Positions 20,059 to 28,803 of a stretch of 64,000 bases of DNA are shown one piece after another. This DNA comes from Magnetospirillum sp. (GTDB lineage Bacteria; Pseudomonadota; Alphaproteobacteria; CACIAM-22H2), in the NCBI GenBank assembly GCA_027532905.1, contig JAPZUA010000004.1, positions 493,958 through 557,957 on the forward strand, written 5' to 3'. Numbering within the stretch: position 1 is the first letter of the stretch; each line of letters begins with the position of its first letter. The position numbers were made by a program, and so were the translations under genes. The notes under the pieces are model-generated. The model ran no database searches. It saw nothing but the letters and a program-made list of their open reading frames with translations, and was not told where the DNA came from.

Positions 20059-20721
20059 ATGACCGACGCTACGCTGATCCTCGGCAACAAGGCCTATTCC
20101 TCGTGGTCGCTGCGCGGATGGCTCATGTGCAAAATCGCCAGCCTCGATTTTGCGGAAGCGATCCACGACATGGGGGCCGACGATTGGAAAGCGTGGGTTG
20201 CCAAGCGCAGCCCGTCCGGCAAAGTGCCGTGCCTGCTCATGGACGGGGCGACGATTTGGGAGTCGCTGGCGATCGGCGAGCATCTGGCCGAGCGCAACCC
20301 GGCCGCATTCTATCCCGCCGATCCGATCGCACGCGCGCATGCACGCGCCATCGCGAGCGAAATGCACGCAGGTTTCGCCGAGCTGCGCAAAGCCATGTGG
20401 ATGAATGTGCGCCGCCGTTTTCCGGGCAAACGTCGCACCGAGGGGGCGCTTGCCGACATCGCGCGCATCGAAAATATCTGGAGCGAAACGCGCCAGCGCT
20501 TCGGTGCCGGCGGCCCGTATTTGTTCGGCGCGCAGTTCGGCCTTGCGGATGCGATGTATGCGCCTGTCGTGGCGCGCTTCCATACATGGGCGCCCGACTT
20601 GTCGGCAGCCTCCCGAAGCTATGCCGACGCGGTGTGGCAGCATCCTTTTATGCGCGAATGGATCGCGGCGGCCGAGGCCGAATCGTGGGTGGTGGCGCGC
20701 TACGAAGACCCGGACATCTAG
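20059..20721 (+). CDS. glutathione S-transferase family protein
   Basis: This 220-residue protein has a thioredoxin-like N-terminal domain (LILGNKAYSSWSLRGWL, with the cis-Pro stretch SGKVPCLLMDGATIWESLAI) and an all-helical C-terminal domain ending in a GPYLFGAQFGLADAMYAPVV motif. The SSWSLR segment matches a GST subgroup common in Proteobacteria. An AAAGGA site lies 9 nt before ATG 20059. Role probably in detoxification by conjugation with glutathione; the substrate is unknown. Confidence 0.88.
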   Translation: MTDATLILGNKAYSSWSLRGWLMCKIASLDFAEAIHDMGADDWKAWVAKRSPSGKVPCLLMDGATIWESLAIGEHLAERNPAAFYPADPIARAHARAIASEMHAGFAELRKAMWMNVRRRFPGKRRTEGALADIARIENIWSETRQRFGAGGPYLFGAQFGLADAMYAPVVARFHTWAPDLSAASRSYADAVWQHPFMREWIAAAEAESWVVARYEDPDI

Positions 20722-20791
20722 CGCGCAGCCGCACCTACACGCGCGCGCGGATTGGGTATAGGATGTTGGATCGGAGGGACCAGAAACGGCC

Positions 20792-21610
20792 ATGACGCTC
20801 GAAACCGCATCGCGCCCCGAGACCGGAACGCCGCCGCCGCTGCAATTCGGCCTGCCGCATGACGGGCTCATTCTGCGCGTGCCGAGCAGCGGGCAAGGGC
20901 TGAGCGACCTCGTGTGGCTCGCGATCGTGGTCGCAACCTTGATCGCCACAACCGGTTCGGCGATTGCGGCGGCGGGCGCTTTGGGGGCGGTTGCGAGCCT
21001 CGTGTTCGGCGCCGTCGTGGCGGGTTTTGCCGCGCGCTATTGGCGCCGCCACTACGGCGCGCGCGCGCATGTGACGATCGACCGGGCCGGCATCCACGAT
21101 GCCGCGGCAGGTTTGCCGCCGCTCGAATGGACCGAAATCGAATCGCTCGAAGCCGTACCCAACGCCGCCGGCGTGCTGGGGCTCTATGCGCGCCTCACGC
21201 CGGATGCCAATCGCCGTCGCTTTGCGGGCCTCGCGGGCCTGCTGCGCGTGGGCCTGTCGGCGCAAGCCCAGGCGGGCGTGATGCTCGAGGGGACGAGTGC
21301 GGACCGCCTGCCCATCCCGCTCGAATATCTGATCCTGCAGCTGCGCGCGCGGGGTGCCCCCGTGCGGGCACCCGCCGCCGATTTCGACCCGTTCGCCTGG
21401 GATGCGCGCTGGCTCCCCGCACCGGTTGCGGCAGGCCTCGTCGCCGGGCGCTTGGGCAAGCGCGCGCGGCCCTTTGCCGCGCACAATCTCGACCTTGCGC
21501 GCACGCGCGGCCAGCTCGCCGGTGTGCGCCATTGGCAAAGCGTTTTGGCCGAACTGCGCAAGGCCGAAGGCCTGCCGGCCGACGCTGCCGAAGACGGCGA
21601 CGAGATCTAG
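20792..21610 (+). CDS. unrecognised membrane-anchored protein
   Basis: This 272-residue protein has two closely spaced hydrophobic segments (about residues 36-60 and 62-82) followed by a basic loop (RYWRRHYGAR) and a cytoplasmic domain. The stretch after the helices (HVTIDRAGIHDAAAGLPPLEWTEIE, split here) resembles bacterial PH-like domains in rhythm, but I cannot assign a family. The C-terminal third is Ala/Arg-rich. It stands 70 nt after the transferase gene and converges with the TAXI gene. Function unknown. Confidence 0.72.
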   Translation: MTLETASRPETGTPPPLQFGLPHDGLILRVPSSGQGLSDLVWLAIVVATLIATTGSAIAAAGALGAVASLVFGAVVAGFAARYWRRHYGARAHVTIDRAGIHDAAAGLPPLEWTEIESLEAVPNAAGVLGLYARLTPDANRRRFAGLAGLLRVGLSAQAQAGVMLEGTSADRLPIPLEYLILQLRARGAPVRAPAADFDPFAWDARWLPAPVAAGLVAGRLGKRARPFAAHNLDLARTRGQLAGVRHWQSVLAELRKAEGLPADAAEDGDEI

Positions 21611-21616
21611 GGAAAT

Positions 21617-22624
21617 CTAGCGCAGCACGCCGTTTTCCGAATAGGCGAGGGCAGCCCCCGCATGCAGCGGGAAGCCGAGCCCATCGACCGCCGTTTCGAG
21701 CTTCAAAAACCGCCCGACGGCGGCGTTGGCATCCAGGATGCGGCGGTTGTTGGCGTGCCACAAAGCGCGCGTGAGCCCGTGCACCGTGCCGTCGTCGGCC
21801 GCTTCGGACGTGATCCACAATATGCCCACCGACAGCGACGCGATGTCGCCCACGCCGCGATAGCTGCCGGCTGGGATCGTCGCCTCGGTCAGAAAAGGCT
21901 GCGTGGCGCGCAGCCGCGCCACCAGGCTCTGCAGCGGCAGGATGGCGATGTCTTGCGCCTCGGCAAGTTCGGCGATGAAGGCGGACGGCACGCCGGCTGT
22001 GGCAAAAAACGCATCGATCTTGGCTTCGCTGAGCGCTTCGACCGCTTCGGCGGGCGTGAGAAACTGGGCGCGCACGTCGCGCTCGCCGAGCCCCGCTGCC
22101 TGCAGCACCGCGCGCGCGGCCACAGCCGTGCCCGATTCGCGCTCGCCCAGCGAAACCGCCTTGCCGCGCAGATTGCGCAATTCCGCCACGCCTGCGGCCT
22201 TGCGCACGATCAGATGCAGCGTTTCGGGATAGAGATTGGCGATGGCACGCAGATTTTTGACCGCCCCGCGGCGCGCAAACGGCCCGGTACCGTGATAGGC
22301 CCAATAAGCAAGATCGGCCTGGCACAGCGCGGAATCGATGCGGCCCGCCGCGACGAGATCGATATTGGCAAGCGAACCGGCCGTGGTCTGGTTCACGACA
22401 ATCATGCCCGGCACGCCGCAGGTACCGCCGCGCGCGCAGTCGCGCGCACCGGGCGGCGAGCTCACGGTCTGGCCGATCAGGCTCGCGACCTGGAACATCG
22501 TCGATTCGCTGGGGCCCGACGCGATGCGGAAAAACCGCGTTTCCTGGGCATGGGCACGCAAGGGGACGCTTGCGGCCGCTGCCGCCATCCCTGCCAAAAA
22601 CGTCCGCCGATCGGCAACGCGCAT
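21617..22624 (-). CDS. TAXI-family TRAP transporter solute-binding protein
   Basis: This 335-residue periplasmic protein has a twin-arginine-like signal (DRRTFLAG) ending at AHA near residue 26. The TAXI family is indicated by RFFRIASGPSESTMFQVASL, GGTCGVPGMIVVNQTTAGS, ALCQADLAYWAYHGTGPF and NLYPETLHLIV. TAXI proteins normally pair with a fused DctQM-type permease, but here the gene follows a classic dctPQM set by 80 nt on the same strand. It may be an alternative receptor for that permease or serve one encoded elsewhere. Confidence 0.88.
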   Translation of the reverse strand: MRVADRRTFLAGMAAAAASVPLRAHAQETRFFRIASGPSESTMFQVASLIGQTVSSPPGARDCARGGTCGVPGMIVVNQTTAGSLANIDLVAAGRIDSALCQADLAYWAYHGTGPFARRGAVKNLRAIANLYPETLHLIVRKAAGVAELRNLRGKAVSLGERESGTAVAARAVLQAAGLGERDVRAQFLTPAEAVEALSEAKIDAFFATAGVPSAFIAELAEAQDIAILPLQSLVARLRATQPFLTEATIPAGSYRGVGDIASLSVGILWITSEAADDGTVHGLTRALWHANNRRILDANAAVGRFLKLETAVDGLGFPLHAGAALAYSENGVLR

Positions 22625-22704
22625 GACCCGTTCGCCCCGTGCGGGCGCTTGTCCGACAAACGCCCGCCCCTATCTAACGCCGAAGGGGCGTCGGAGTCAC
22701 GCGG

Positions 22705-24003
22705 CTACATCATGTTGCGCGGTAGCCAGAGTGCGATATCCGGGACAAAGAACAGCATCGTCACCATAAGGCACATCAGCACGAAAAACGGGAACGCGAC
22801 CCAGCCGATATAGGTGATCTGGTGCCCGGTCATGCCCTGCAGCACGAACAGATTGAAGCCAACGGGCGGGGTGATCTGCGCCATTTCGACGACGATCACG
22901 ATGAAGATACCGAACCACACGAGATCGAACCCGGCGCGCTCGATCGTGGGCATGACGACCGCCATGGTGAGCACGACCATCGAAATGCCGTCGAGGAAGC
23001 AGCCGAGGATCGCGTAGAAAATCGTCAGCATCAAAATTAGCATGCCGGGGCCGAGATCGAGCGCGTCGATCCATTCGGCGAGCGCGCGCGGCAGGCCCGT
23101 GAAGCCCATCGCGAGCGTAAGGAACGAAGCGCCTGCTAGAATGAACGCGATCATGCAGGACAGGCGCGTGGCGCCCATCAGGCTTTCCTTGAACACTTTG
23201 AGGTTCATGTCGCCCTGCAACGTGGCCACGAGCAACGCCCCCGCCACGCCGACGGCCGCAGCCTCGGTCGCGGTCGCGAAGCCCGCATAGATCGAGCCCA
23301 GCACGATCACGATCAGGCCCACCGACGGCAGCAGAAAGCGCGCGGCATAGATCTTCTCGAAGAACGTCATCTTCATGTCGGCGGGCGGAATCTTGTCGGC
23401 GTTGAACAGCGACCAGCCGACGACCCACGCCATGAACATGCCGGCAAGCGCCAAGCCCGGGATTACGCCCGCAATGAAAAGCTGGGCGATCGAGGTATTG
23501 GTCTGCACGCCGTAGACGATCATGATCAAAGACGGCGGGATCAGCAGCCCCAGCGTGCCCGAGCCCGCAAGCGAACCCACGATCATGCTTTCGGGATAGC
23601 CGCGCTTGCGCAATTCCGGGATCGACATTTTGCCGATTGTGGCGCAGGTCGCCGCCGACGAGCCCGAAATCGCCGCAAAGATCGTGCAGCCAATCACGTT
23701 GGTGTGCAGCAAGCGACCGGGCAGCGACTGCATCCACGGGGCAAGCCCGCGAAACAGATCCTGCGACAACCGCGTGCGGAACAGGATTTCGCCCATCCAG
23801 ATGAACATCGGCAGGGCGGTAAGCGTCCATGAGGAAGATGCGCCCCAGATGGTCGTGACCATCGCGGGGCCCACCGGGCGGCTCGTGAACAGCTCCATCG
23901 CCATCCAGCCCGTACCCAGCAGGGCAAGGCCGATCCACACGCCAGAGCCCAGGACCACGAACATGAAAATGATCAAAAGACCGGCAATTTCCAAACTAAG
24001 CAT
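22705..24003 (-). CDS. dctM: TRAP transporter large permease
   Basis: This 432-residue protein with about twelve membrane helices is the transport channel of a TRAP system, driving uptake with a sodium or proton gradient. Typical stretches are FAAISGSSAATCATIGKMSI, IVGSLAGSGTLGLLIPPSL, LGCFLDGISMVVLTMAVVMP and AQITPPVGFNLFVLQGM. It follows dctQ by 28 nt. Confidence 0.95.
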   Translation of the reverse strand: MLSLEIAGLLIIFMFVVLGSGVWIGLALLGTGWMAMELFTSRPVGPAMVTTIWGASSSWTLTALPMFIWMGEILFRTRLSQDLFRGLAPWMQSLPGRLLHTNVIGCTIFAAISGSSAATCATIGKMSIPELRKRGYPESMIVGSLAGSGTLGLLIPPSLIMIVYGVQTNTSIAQLFIAGVIPGLALAGMFMAWVVGWSLFNADKIPPADMKMTFFEKIYAARFLLPSVGLIVIVLGSIYAGFATATEAAAVGVAGALLVATLQGDMNLKVFKESLMGATRLSCMIAFILAGASFLTLAMGFTGLPRALAEWIDALDLGPGMLILMLTIFYAILGCFLDGISMVVLTMAVVMPTIERAGFDLVWFGIFIVIVVEMAQITPPVGFNLFVLQGMTGHQITYIGWVAFPFFVLMCLMVTMLFFVPDIALWLPRNMM

Positions 24004-24031
24004 CGCGTCGTTCCCCCGCCTTCAATGAGCG

Positions 24032-24547
24032 TTACTCTGTGTGCTGCATTTCGGCCGAGAGATCGCTCTCGGACGGGTCGCGGCCCTGCAGAACCTGCAC
24101 AAGCTCGTCGACGAAGGCGATCAGCAGAATCGTGACCCCGAGCGCCATCATCGATTGCGGGATCCACAGGGGCGAGGCGTCCATCGCGTCCGAGCGCGAG
24201 TCGAACTCGTACGACCAATAGACCATGTCCCACGCATACCAGGCGAAGAAGCCGGTCAGGAAAATCGAAGCGCCGAGGCACCAGATTTCGATCCAGCGCC
24301 GCGCCTGGCCCTTGAAGCGCTGGATGATCAGCGTCACCCGGATATGCTCGCCACGCTTAAGCGTGCTTGCGAGCGCAAAGAACGAAGCACCGGCCATCGC
24401 GAAGCCTGCATAGGCATCCGTGCCGCGCACATAGATGTCGGTGAAACCGCCCAGCACCTGCAGCATCGTGACGACGAGGATCATCATCATCGACAGGCCG
24501 GCTGCCCAGCCGCTGGCTTCGTAGAGAAGATCGAGAAAGCGCCGCAT
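24032..24547 (-). CDS. dctQ: TRAP transporter small permease
   Basis: This 171-residue protein with four membrane helices is the small subunit of the TRAP permease. DctQ features are the first helix near the N terminus and LASTLKRGEHIRVTLI between helices two and three. I chose ATG 24547 because it gives the compact MRRFLDLLYEASG start; the sequence upstream is the spacer with a hairpin. It lies between dctP and dctM. Confidence 0.92.
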   Translation of the reverse strand: MRRFLDLLYEASGWAAGLSMMMILVVTMLQVLGGFTDIYVRGTDAYAGFAMAGASFFALASTLKRGEHIRVTLIIQRFKGQARRWIEIWCLGASIFLTGFFAWYAWDMVYWSYEFDSRSDAMDASPLWIPQSMMALGVTILLIAFVDELVQVLQGRDPSESDLSAEMQHTE

Positions 24548-24598
24548 ATTGCCCCTGCTCAAGCACCCAGCCGAACTTCGAGCCGGGCCCAAAAAGAA

Positions 24599-24638
24599 GA
24601 GGTCGGCACTACCCGCATGCGCGGCCAATGCCGACCTC
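24599..24638 (-). promoter_or_regulatory. intercistronic hairpin between dctP and dctQ
   Basis: A perfect 10-bp inverted repeat, GAGGTCGGCA (24599-24608) and TGCCGACCTC (24629-24638), encloses a 20-nt loop. It lies in the 132-nt spacer after dctP and before dctQ. It has no long T-run on the minus strand, so it is more likely a partial attenuator or mRNA-stabilising structure. That would give more of the binding protein than of the permease. Confidence 0.65.
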
Positions 24639-24679
24639 GTTACGCGTCGTCTGGATTTAGCAATATCCGGGCCTAACCC

Positions 24680-25681
24680 TTAGGCGCTGGCCTTGTAGGC
24701 GGCCACGAGGGCGGCACCGTCCGCACCGGCGCGGGCGAGCCAATCCTTGGTCAACTCCTCGCCCCAACGCTGGAAACCGGCCTTCAAGGACGGCGACGGC
24801 GCTTCGACCGTCATGCCGTTTTTCTTGAACTCTTCGAGGAAGAAATTGGCCAGACGCTCGGACTCGGCCCAGCCGCGCGCTTCCGCGACTTCGGCGGCCT
24901 TGGTCACGGCCGTGCGCGTCGCATCGTCGAGCGAGGCCCAGGCGCGCTGGTTGACCATGGTCATGTTCTTCGGCAGCCAGGCTTGGACGTCGTAGAAGAA
25001 CTTGATGTGTTCCCAGATCTTCGAATCGAAGCCCGTGGCACCCGACGAGATCATCGAGTTGACGCGGCCGGAGGCCAGCGCCTGCACGAGTTCGGCCGCC
25101 TGCACGGTCGTGACGCGCATGCCCGCGAGTTCGGCAAAGCGCCCGGCCGATGCGCCGTAGGAGCGGAACGACAGGCCGCGCAGATCTTCGGGCGTGGCCA
25201 ACGCCTTGGGGCTGTAGAAGCCCTGCGGCGGCCACGGCACGGCGAACAGCATGCGCACGCCGCGCGTCTGCAGACGGCGATCGACGAACGGCTTCTGGAC
25301 AGCGGCCAGGCGGCGCGCTTCGGCAAACGAGGTCGCAAGAAACGGGATGTTGTCGGCCCCGAACATCGCGTCGTCGTTTTCGAGCACGACCTGCAGCAAT
25401 TCGCCCATCTGGGCTTGCTGCGTCTGCACGGCGCGCAGGATTTCCGGCACGCGGAACAGCGAAGCGCCCGCATGGACGGTGATTTCAAGCTTGCCGCCCG
25501 ACGCGTCCTTCACGTCTTTGGCGAACTGGATCAGATTGACCGAGTGGAAATTGGTGGCCGGGTAACCGGCGGGCAGATCCCATTTCCACTTGGCCTGGGC
25601 GGCGGCAGGGCGAACGATCGCGGCGGCGGCAAGCGCACCTGCGGCGGTCCCGGCAAATTGACGGCGGGTCAGTTTGGTCAT
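24680..25681 (-). CDS. dctP: TRAP transporter solute-binding protein, DctP family
   Basis: This 333-residue periplasmic receptor has a Tat-like signal (TRRQFAG...RPAAAQA). The DctP family shows in ASGGKLEITVHAGASLF, LATPEDLRGLSFRSYG (its Arg is the usual carboxylate ligand region), VQAAELVQALASGRVNSMIS and WLPKNMTMVNQRAW. GGGAG lies 9 nt before ATG 25681. Context with a CoA-transferase and an HMG-CoA-lyase-like enzyme suggests a branched carboxylic acid as ligand. Confidence 0.92.
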   Translation of the reverse strand: MTKLTRRQFAGTAAGALAAAAIVRPAAAQAKWKWDLPAGYPATNFHSVNLIQFAKDVKDASGGKLEITVHAGASLFRVPEILRAVQTQQAQMGELLQVVLENDDAMFGADNIPFLATSFAEARRLAAVQKPFVDRRLQTRGVRMLFAVPWPPQGFYSPKALATPEDLRGLSFRSYGASAGRFAELAGMRVTTVQAAELVQALASGRVNSMISSGATGFDSKIWEHIKFFYDVQAWLPKNMTMVNQRAWASLDDATRTAVTKAAEVAEARGWAESERLANFFLEEFKKNGMTVEAPSPSLKAGFQRWGEELTKDWLARAGADGAALVAAYKASA

Positions 25682-25722
25682 CGACGACTCCCTGTTTTTG
25701 CGATTTGTCGCTTTAAGACGCC

Positions 25723-25752
25723 AAGTTAGGCGCATCAAGCGCCAAGCGTCAA
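25723..25752 (-). promoter_or_regulatory. candidate promoter for dctPQM
   Basis: On the minus strand TTGACG (complement of 25747-25752) and TAACTT (complement of 25723-25728) are 18 nt apart. The -35 overlaps the stop codon of the CoA-transferase gene, and dctP starts about 40 nt downstream. The spacer holds an imperfect inverted repeat (TTGGCGC and GCGCCTAA) that could bind a regulator. Confidence 0.4.
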
Positions 25753-26945
25753 GAAACCGCAGGCGGTAGGCCAAGAATACCGGCTGCAACCAGCCGCTCG
25801 ATATCGGCGGCTTCATAGCCGAGGCCCGCCAGGATTTCGCGGCCATCGGCACCGATCGCAGGCACGTCGCGGCGCACGCCCAGGCGCTCGCCGTCGAAAC
25901 TGATGGGTAGGCCGGGCACTCGGATTTTGCGGCCGTTGGCGGCCGTAACTTCGACGAACCCGCCGCTTTCGTTCAGGTGCGCGTCGTCGAGCAGATCCAC
26001 CGGGGTTTGGATCGGCGCGTAAGGAATGCCGAGTTTTTCCGCACGCGCCACAAGATCGGCCTTGGTGATGCCGGAGAACGCCTTCTGTACGGCCGGGATC
26101 AGCCACGGGCGTGCGGCACAGCGCAGCGGGTTCGTGGCGAGTTCCGGATTGGCTTTGAGCTCGGCGAGGCCGAACTCGTCGCAAAACGGCCCCCATTGCG
26201 TGTCGGAAACGACGGCCACGAACAATTGGCCGCTGTCGGCCGTGTCGAACACGTCGTAGATGCCCCATGCGGCCCGGCGCACGGTCATCGGCGGCGGGGC
26301 CTCACCCGTGACGCCGAATTGCGCGATATGCTGGGCCACCAGGAACGCGCAGTTCTCGTAGAGGGCCGATTTGACGTAGCGCCCCTTGCCGGTGCGGTGG
26401 CGCTCTTCGATGGCGGCCAAAATGCCGATCGCCGCGAACATGCCGCCCATGATGTCATTGACCGACGTGCCGGCACGCAGCGGCCGGCCGGCAGGGCCGG
26501 TCATGTAGGCAAGCCCCGCCATCATCTGCACGACCTCGTCGAGGGCCGTGCGATGTTCGTAAGGCCCGTCGAGAAATCCTTTGAGCGAGCAATAGACCGC
26601 GCGCGGATTGAAGGCCGCAACGGCCTCGTAGCCCAAGCCCAGCTTTTCCATGGCACCGGGGCGGAAATTTTCGGTGACGACGTCGGCTTCAGCCACCAGC
26701 TTGCGCGCGATCGCCGCCCCCTCAGGCGATTTCATGTCCAGCGCAATCGCGCGCTTGTTGCGGTTGAAGGCCGGAAAGAAGCCGGAGCCCGAAGCCGTGA
26801 GGCGCCGTGTGTTGTCGCCGCCCGGTACGGGCTCGATCTTGATCACGTCGGCCCCCAGATCGGCGAGGATCAAGCCGCAGCTCGGCCCCATGACCATGTG
26901 CACAAATTCGACGACGCGCAATCCGGCAAGCGGCAGATTTTCCAT
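25749..26945 (-). CDS. class III (CaiB/BaiF) CoA-transferase
   Basis: This 398-residue enzyme moves CoA between carboxylic acids. Family features are LAGLRVVEFVHMVMGPSCG at the N terminus, ADLGADVIKIEP, NRNKRAIALDMKSPEG and the ENFRPGAMEKLGLGY motif. Asp136 in TALDEVVQMMAGL aligns with the catalytic Asp of formyl-CoA transferase. The start codon overlaps the stop of the upstream HMG-CoA-lyase-like gene (TGATG). Together they suggest activation of a hydroxy dicarboxylate, as by succinyl-CoA:hydroxymethylglutarate transferase, followed by lyase cleavage. Confidence 0.92.
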   Translation of the reverse strand: MENLPLAGLRVVEFVHMVMGPSCGLILADLGADVIKIEPVPGGDNTRRLTASGSGFFPAFNRNKRAIALDMKSPEGAAIARKLVAEADVVTENFRPGAMEKLGLGYEAVAAFNPRAVYCSLKGFLDGPYEHRTALDEVVQMMAGLAYMTGPAGRPLRAGTSVNDIMGGMFAAIGILAAIEERHRTGKGRYVKSALYENCAFLVAQHIAQFGVTGEAPPPMTVRRAAWGIYDVFDTADSGQLFVAVVSDTQWGPFCDEFGLAELKANPELATNPLRCAARPWLIPAVQKAFSGITKADLVARAEKLGIPYAPIQTPVDLLDDAHLNESGGFVEVTAANGRKIRVPGLPISFDGERLGVRRDVPAIGADGREILAGLGYEAADIERLVAAGILGLPPAVS

Positions 26946-27880
26946 CAGGCGGCCACAGCGCCGGCAAAGCCTTTGGGCAGGCCCGACTTGGCCAGATGGC
27001 CGTAGAATTCCGCCCCCGGCAGCGATGCCACCAGGATTTCGCGCGCGTGCATGAGCTTGTCGAAATCGACCCCCGTGCGTAAGCCCATCGATTCGAGCAT
27101 GAACACGAGATCTTCGGTGATGACATTGCCCGAAGCGCCCGGCGCATAGGGGCAGCCGCCGAGGCCGGCGAGCGAAGAGTCGAGGGCGGAAACGCCCGCC
27201 TCGATCGCGGCCACGCAATTGGCAAGACCAAGGCCGCGCGTATTGTGGAAGTGCGCCGCATCGAGCTTCGCGCCAATTTCGCGTTTGACGGCCGAGAGCA
27301 GACGGCGCACTTGGCCCGGATTGGCGTAGCCGACCGTGTCGGCGATCGACACCGAATCCGCATCGAGCGCGACAGCGGCAGCCGCGATGCGCAGCACGTC
27401 GGCTTCGGGCACGTCGCCTTGCAGCGTGCAGCCAAACGCGGTCGAGACACCCGCATTGATCTTGAAGCGGCGTTCGGCCGGCAACGCGTTGCGCAAGCCG
27501 ACGATGGCGCCCAACTCGGCCAATTGCTCGTCCACGGTTTTGCGCACATTGGCGCGCGAATGCGCCTCGCTTGCCGAGATCGGCAAAGACAAGCGCGGCA
27601 CGCCGATTTCGGCAGCACGCTGCGCCCCCTTGAGATTGGGGACGAGGGCCACGACCGACAGATCGGGGATCGTCAGCGCGTCGGATGCGACTTCGGCGGC
27701 GTCGGAGAACTGCGCGATCATCTTCGGATTGACGAAGGAGCAGACCTCGATTTCCGGCAGGCCGGAAGCCGCAAGCGCGCGGATCCAGGCCTTTTTGGCG
27801 TCGGTCGCCATGAAGATTTTCGTGTTTTGCAGCCCATCGCGCGGGCCGACTTCGGAAATCGAAATGTCGATGCGTGCCAT
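26945..27880 (-). CDS. hydroxymethylglutaryl-CoA lyase family protein
   Basis: This 311-residue TIM-barrel enzyme of the DRE-TIM family cleaves 3-hydroxy-3-methylglutaryl-CoA to acetyl-CoA and acetoacetate in its known members. Metal and catalytic residues are kept: Arg14-Asp15 in EVGPRDGLQN, His210 and His212 in AHFHNTRG, Cys243 in AGLGGCPYAPGASGN and Asn252. The length matches bacterial HMG-CoA lyases. It is followed without a gap by a CoA-transferase and a TRAP transporter rather than by leucine-degradation genes, so it may act on an imported acid. Related 3-hydroxy-3-methylacyl-CoA esters are possible substrates. Confidence 0.92.
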   Translation of the reverse strand: MARIDISISEVGPRDGLQNTKIFMATDAKKAWIRALAASGLPEIEVCSFVNPKMIAQFSDAAEVASDALTIPDLSVVALVPNLKGAQRAAEIGVPRLSLPISASEAHSRANVRKTVDEQLAELGAIVGLRNALPAERRFKINAGVSTAFGCTLQGDVPEADVLRIAAAAVALDADSVSIADTVGYANPGQVRRLLSAVKREIGAKLDAAHFHNTRGLGLANCVAAIEAGVSALDSSLAGLGGCPYAPGASGNVITEDLVFMLESMGLRTGVDFDKLMHAREILVASLPGAEFYGHLAKSGLPKGFAGAVAA

Positions 27881-27897
27881 GGCCCCCGCCTTTCCCG

Positions 27898-28692
27898 TCA
27901 CTCCCAGACTTTCCACGGCGCTTTGCCCGCCGCCCACATCTCGTTCAGCATCGTCATGTCGCGGAACGTGTCCATGCACTGCCAGAAGCCGTCGTGGCGA
28001 TAGACCGACAGGGCCGCGCGCTCGGCCAAGACCGGCATCAGATCGATCTCGAGGCTCATCTTGCCGTCGTCGGGCGGCAGCCCGTCGAAAGCGCGCTTGT
28101 CGAGCACCATGAAGCCGCCATTGATCCAACCGTCGGCGGTCTGCGGCTTTTCGCGGAAGCTGCGCACGTCGCTGCCGGCAATGTCGATTTCGCCGTAGCG
28201 CGACGGCGGATGCACGGCCGTGATCGTGCCGAGCCGGCCGCCATTGCGGTGGGTTTCGAGCAGCGCTTCGATGTCGATATTAGCGACCCCGTCGCCGTAG
28301 GTGGCGAAAAACTGGGACCCACGCACGTGCTTGAGCGCACGCCGGATGCGGCTGCCGGTATTGGCCTCGGCTCCGGTTTCGACGAGGGTGACCGTGAAAT
28401 CGAGCGGGGCCGTGTCGCCCAGCACGCGCACGGCGCTTGTCGACAAATCAACCTCGATATCGGCCTTGTGTAGGCGATAATTCACGAAGAAATCGCGCAC
28501 CACCTCGCCCTTGTAGCCGAGGCATACGATGAAGCGCTTCACGCCAAATCGCCGATAGATGCGCATGATGTGCAGCAAGATCGGCGTGCCGCCGACCATG
28601 ACCATGGGCTTGGGGCGAACTTCGGTCTCCTCGCGCAGGCGTGTTCCGAGGCCACCGGCCAGAATTACTGCTTCCATGTCTTGCGCACGCAT
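27898..28692 (-). CDS. rfbF: glucose-1-phosphate cytidylyltransferase
   Basis: This nucleotidyltransferase of about 260 residues makes CDP-glucose, the entry point to CDP-3,6-dideoxyhexoses. Signature stretches are AVILAGGLGTRLREETEVRP with KPMVMVGGTPIL, IVCLGYKGEVVRDFFVNY, ATYGDGVANIDI and WINGGFMVLD. Two starts are possible: GTG/ATG at 28692 (AGGCAGGG upstream) or ATG 28677. It ends 17 nt before the lyase gene, but its role belongs with the sugar cluster. CDP-glucose 4,6-dehydratase (RfbG) is not in the window. Confidence 0.92.
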   Translation of the reverse strand: MRAQDMEAVILAGGLGTRLREETEVRPKPMVMVGGTPILLHIMRIYRRFGVKRFIVCLGYKGEVVRDFFVNYRLHKADIEVDLSTSAVRVLGDTAPLDFTVTLVETGAEANTGSRIRRALKHVRGSQFFATYGDGVANIDIEALLETHRNGGRLGTITAVHPPSRYGEIDIAGSDVRSFREKPQTADGWINGGFMVLDKRAFDGLPPDDGKMSLEIDLMPVLAERAALSVYRHDGFWQCMDTFRDMTMLNEMWAAGKAPWKVWE

Positions 28693-28803
28693 ATCGAGCC
28701 CTGCCTCTTTCGCGATTCGGGATAACGCGCGAGTCTAGCGCGTGTCCGTGCTTCTCGCATCTGTGCGCTTGGCGCCCGAGACGGGGGCGCCCTAGACTGG
28801 CGG

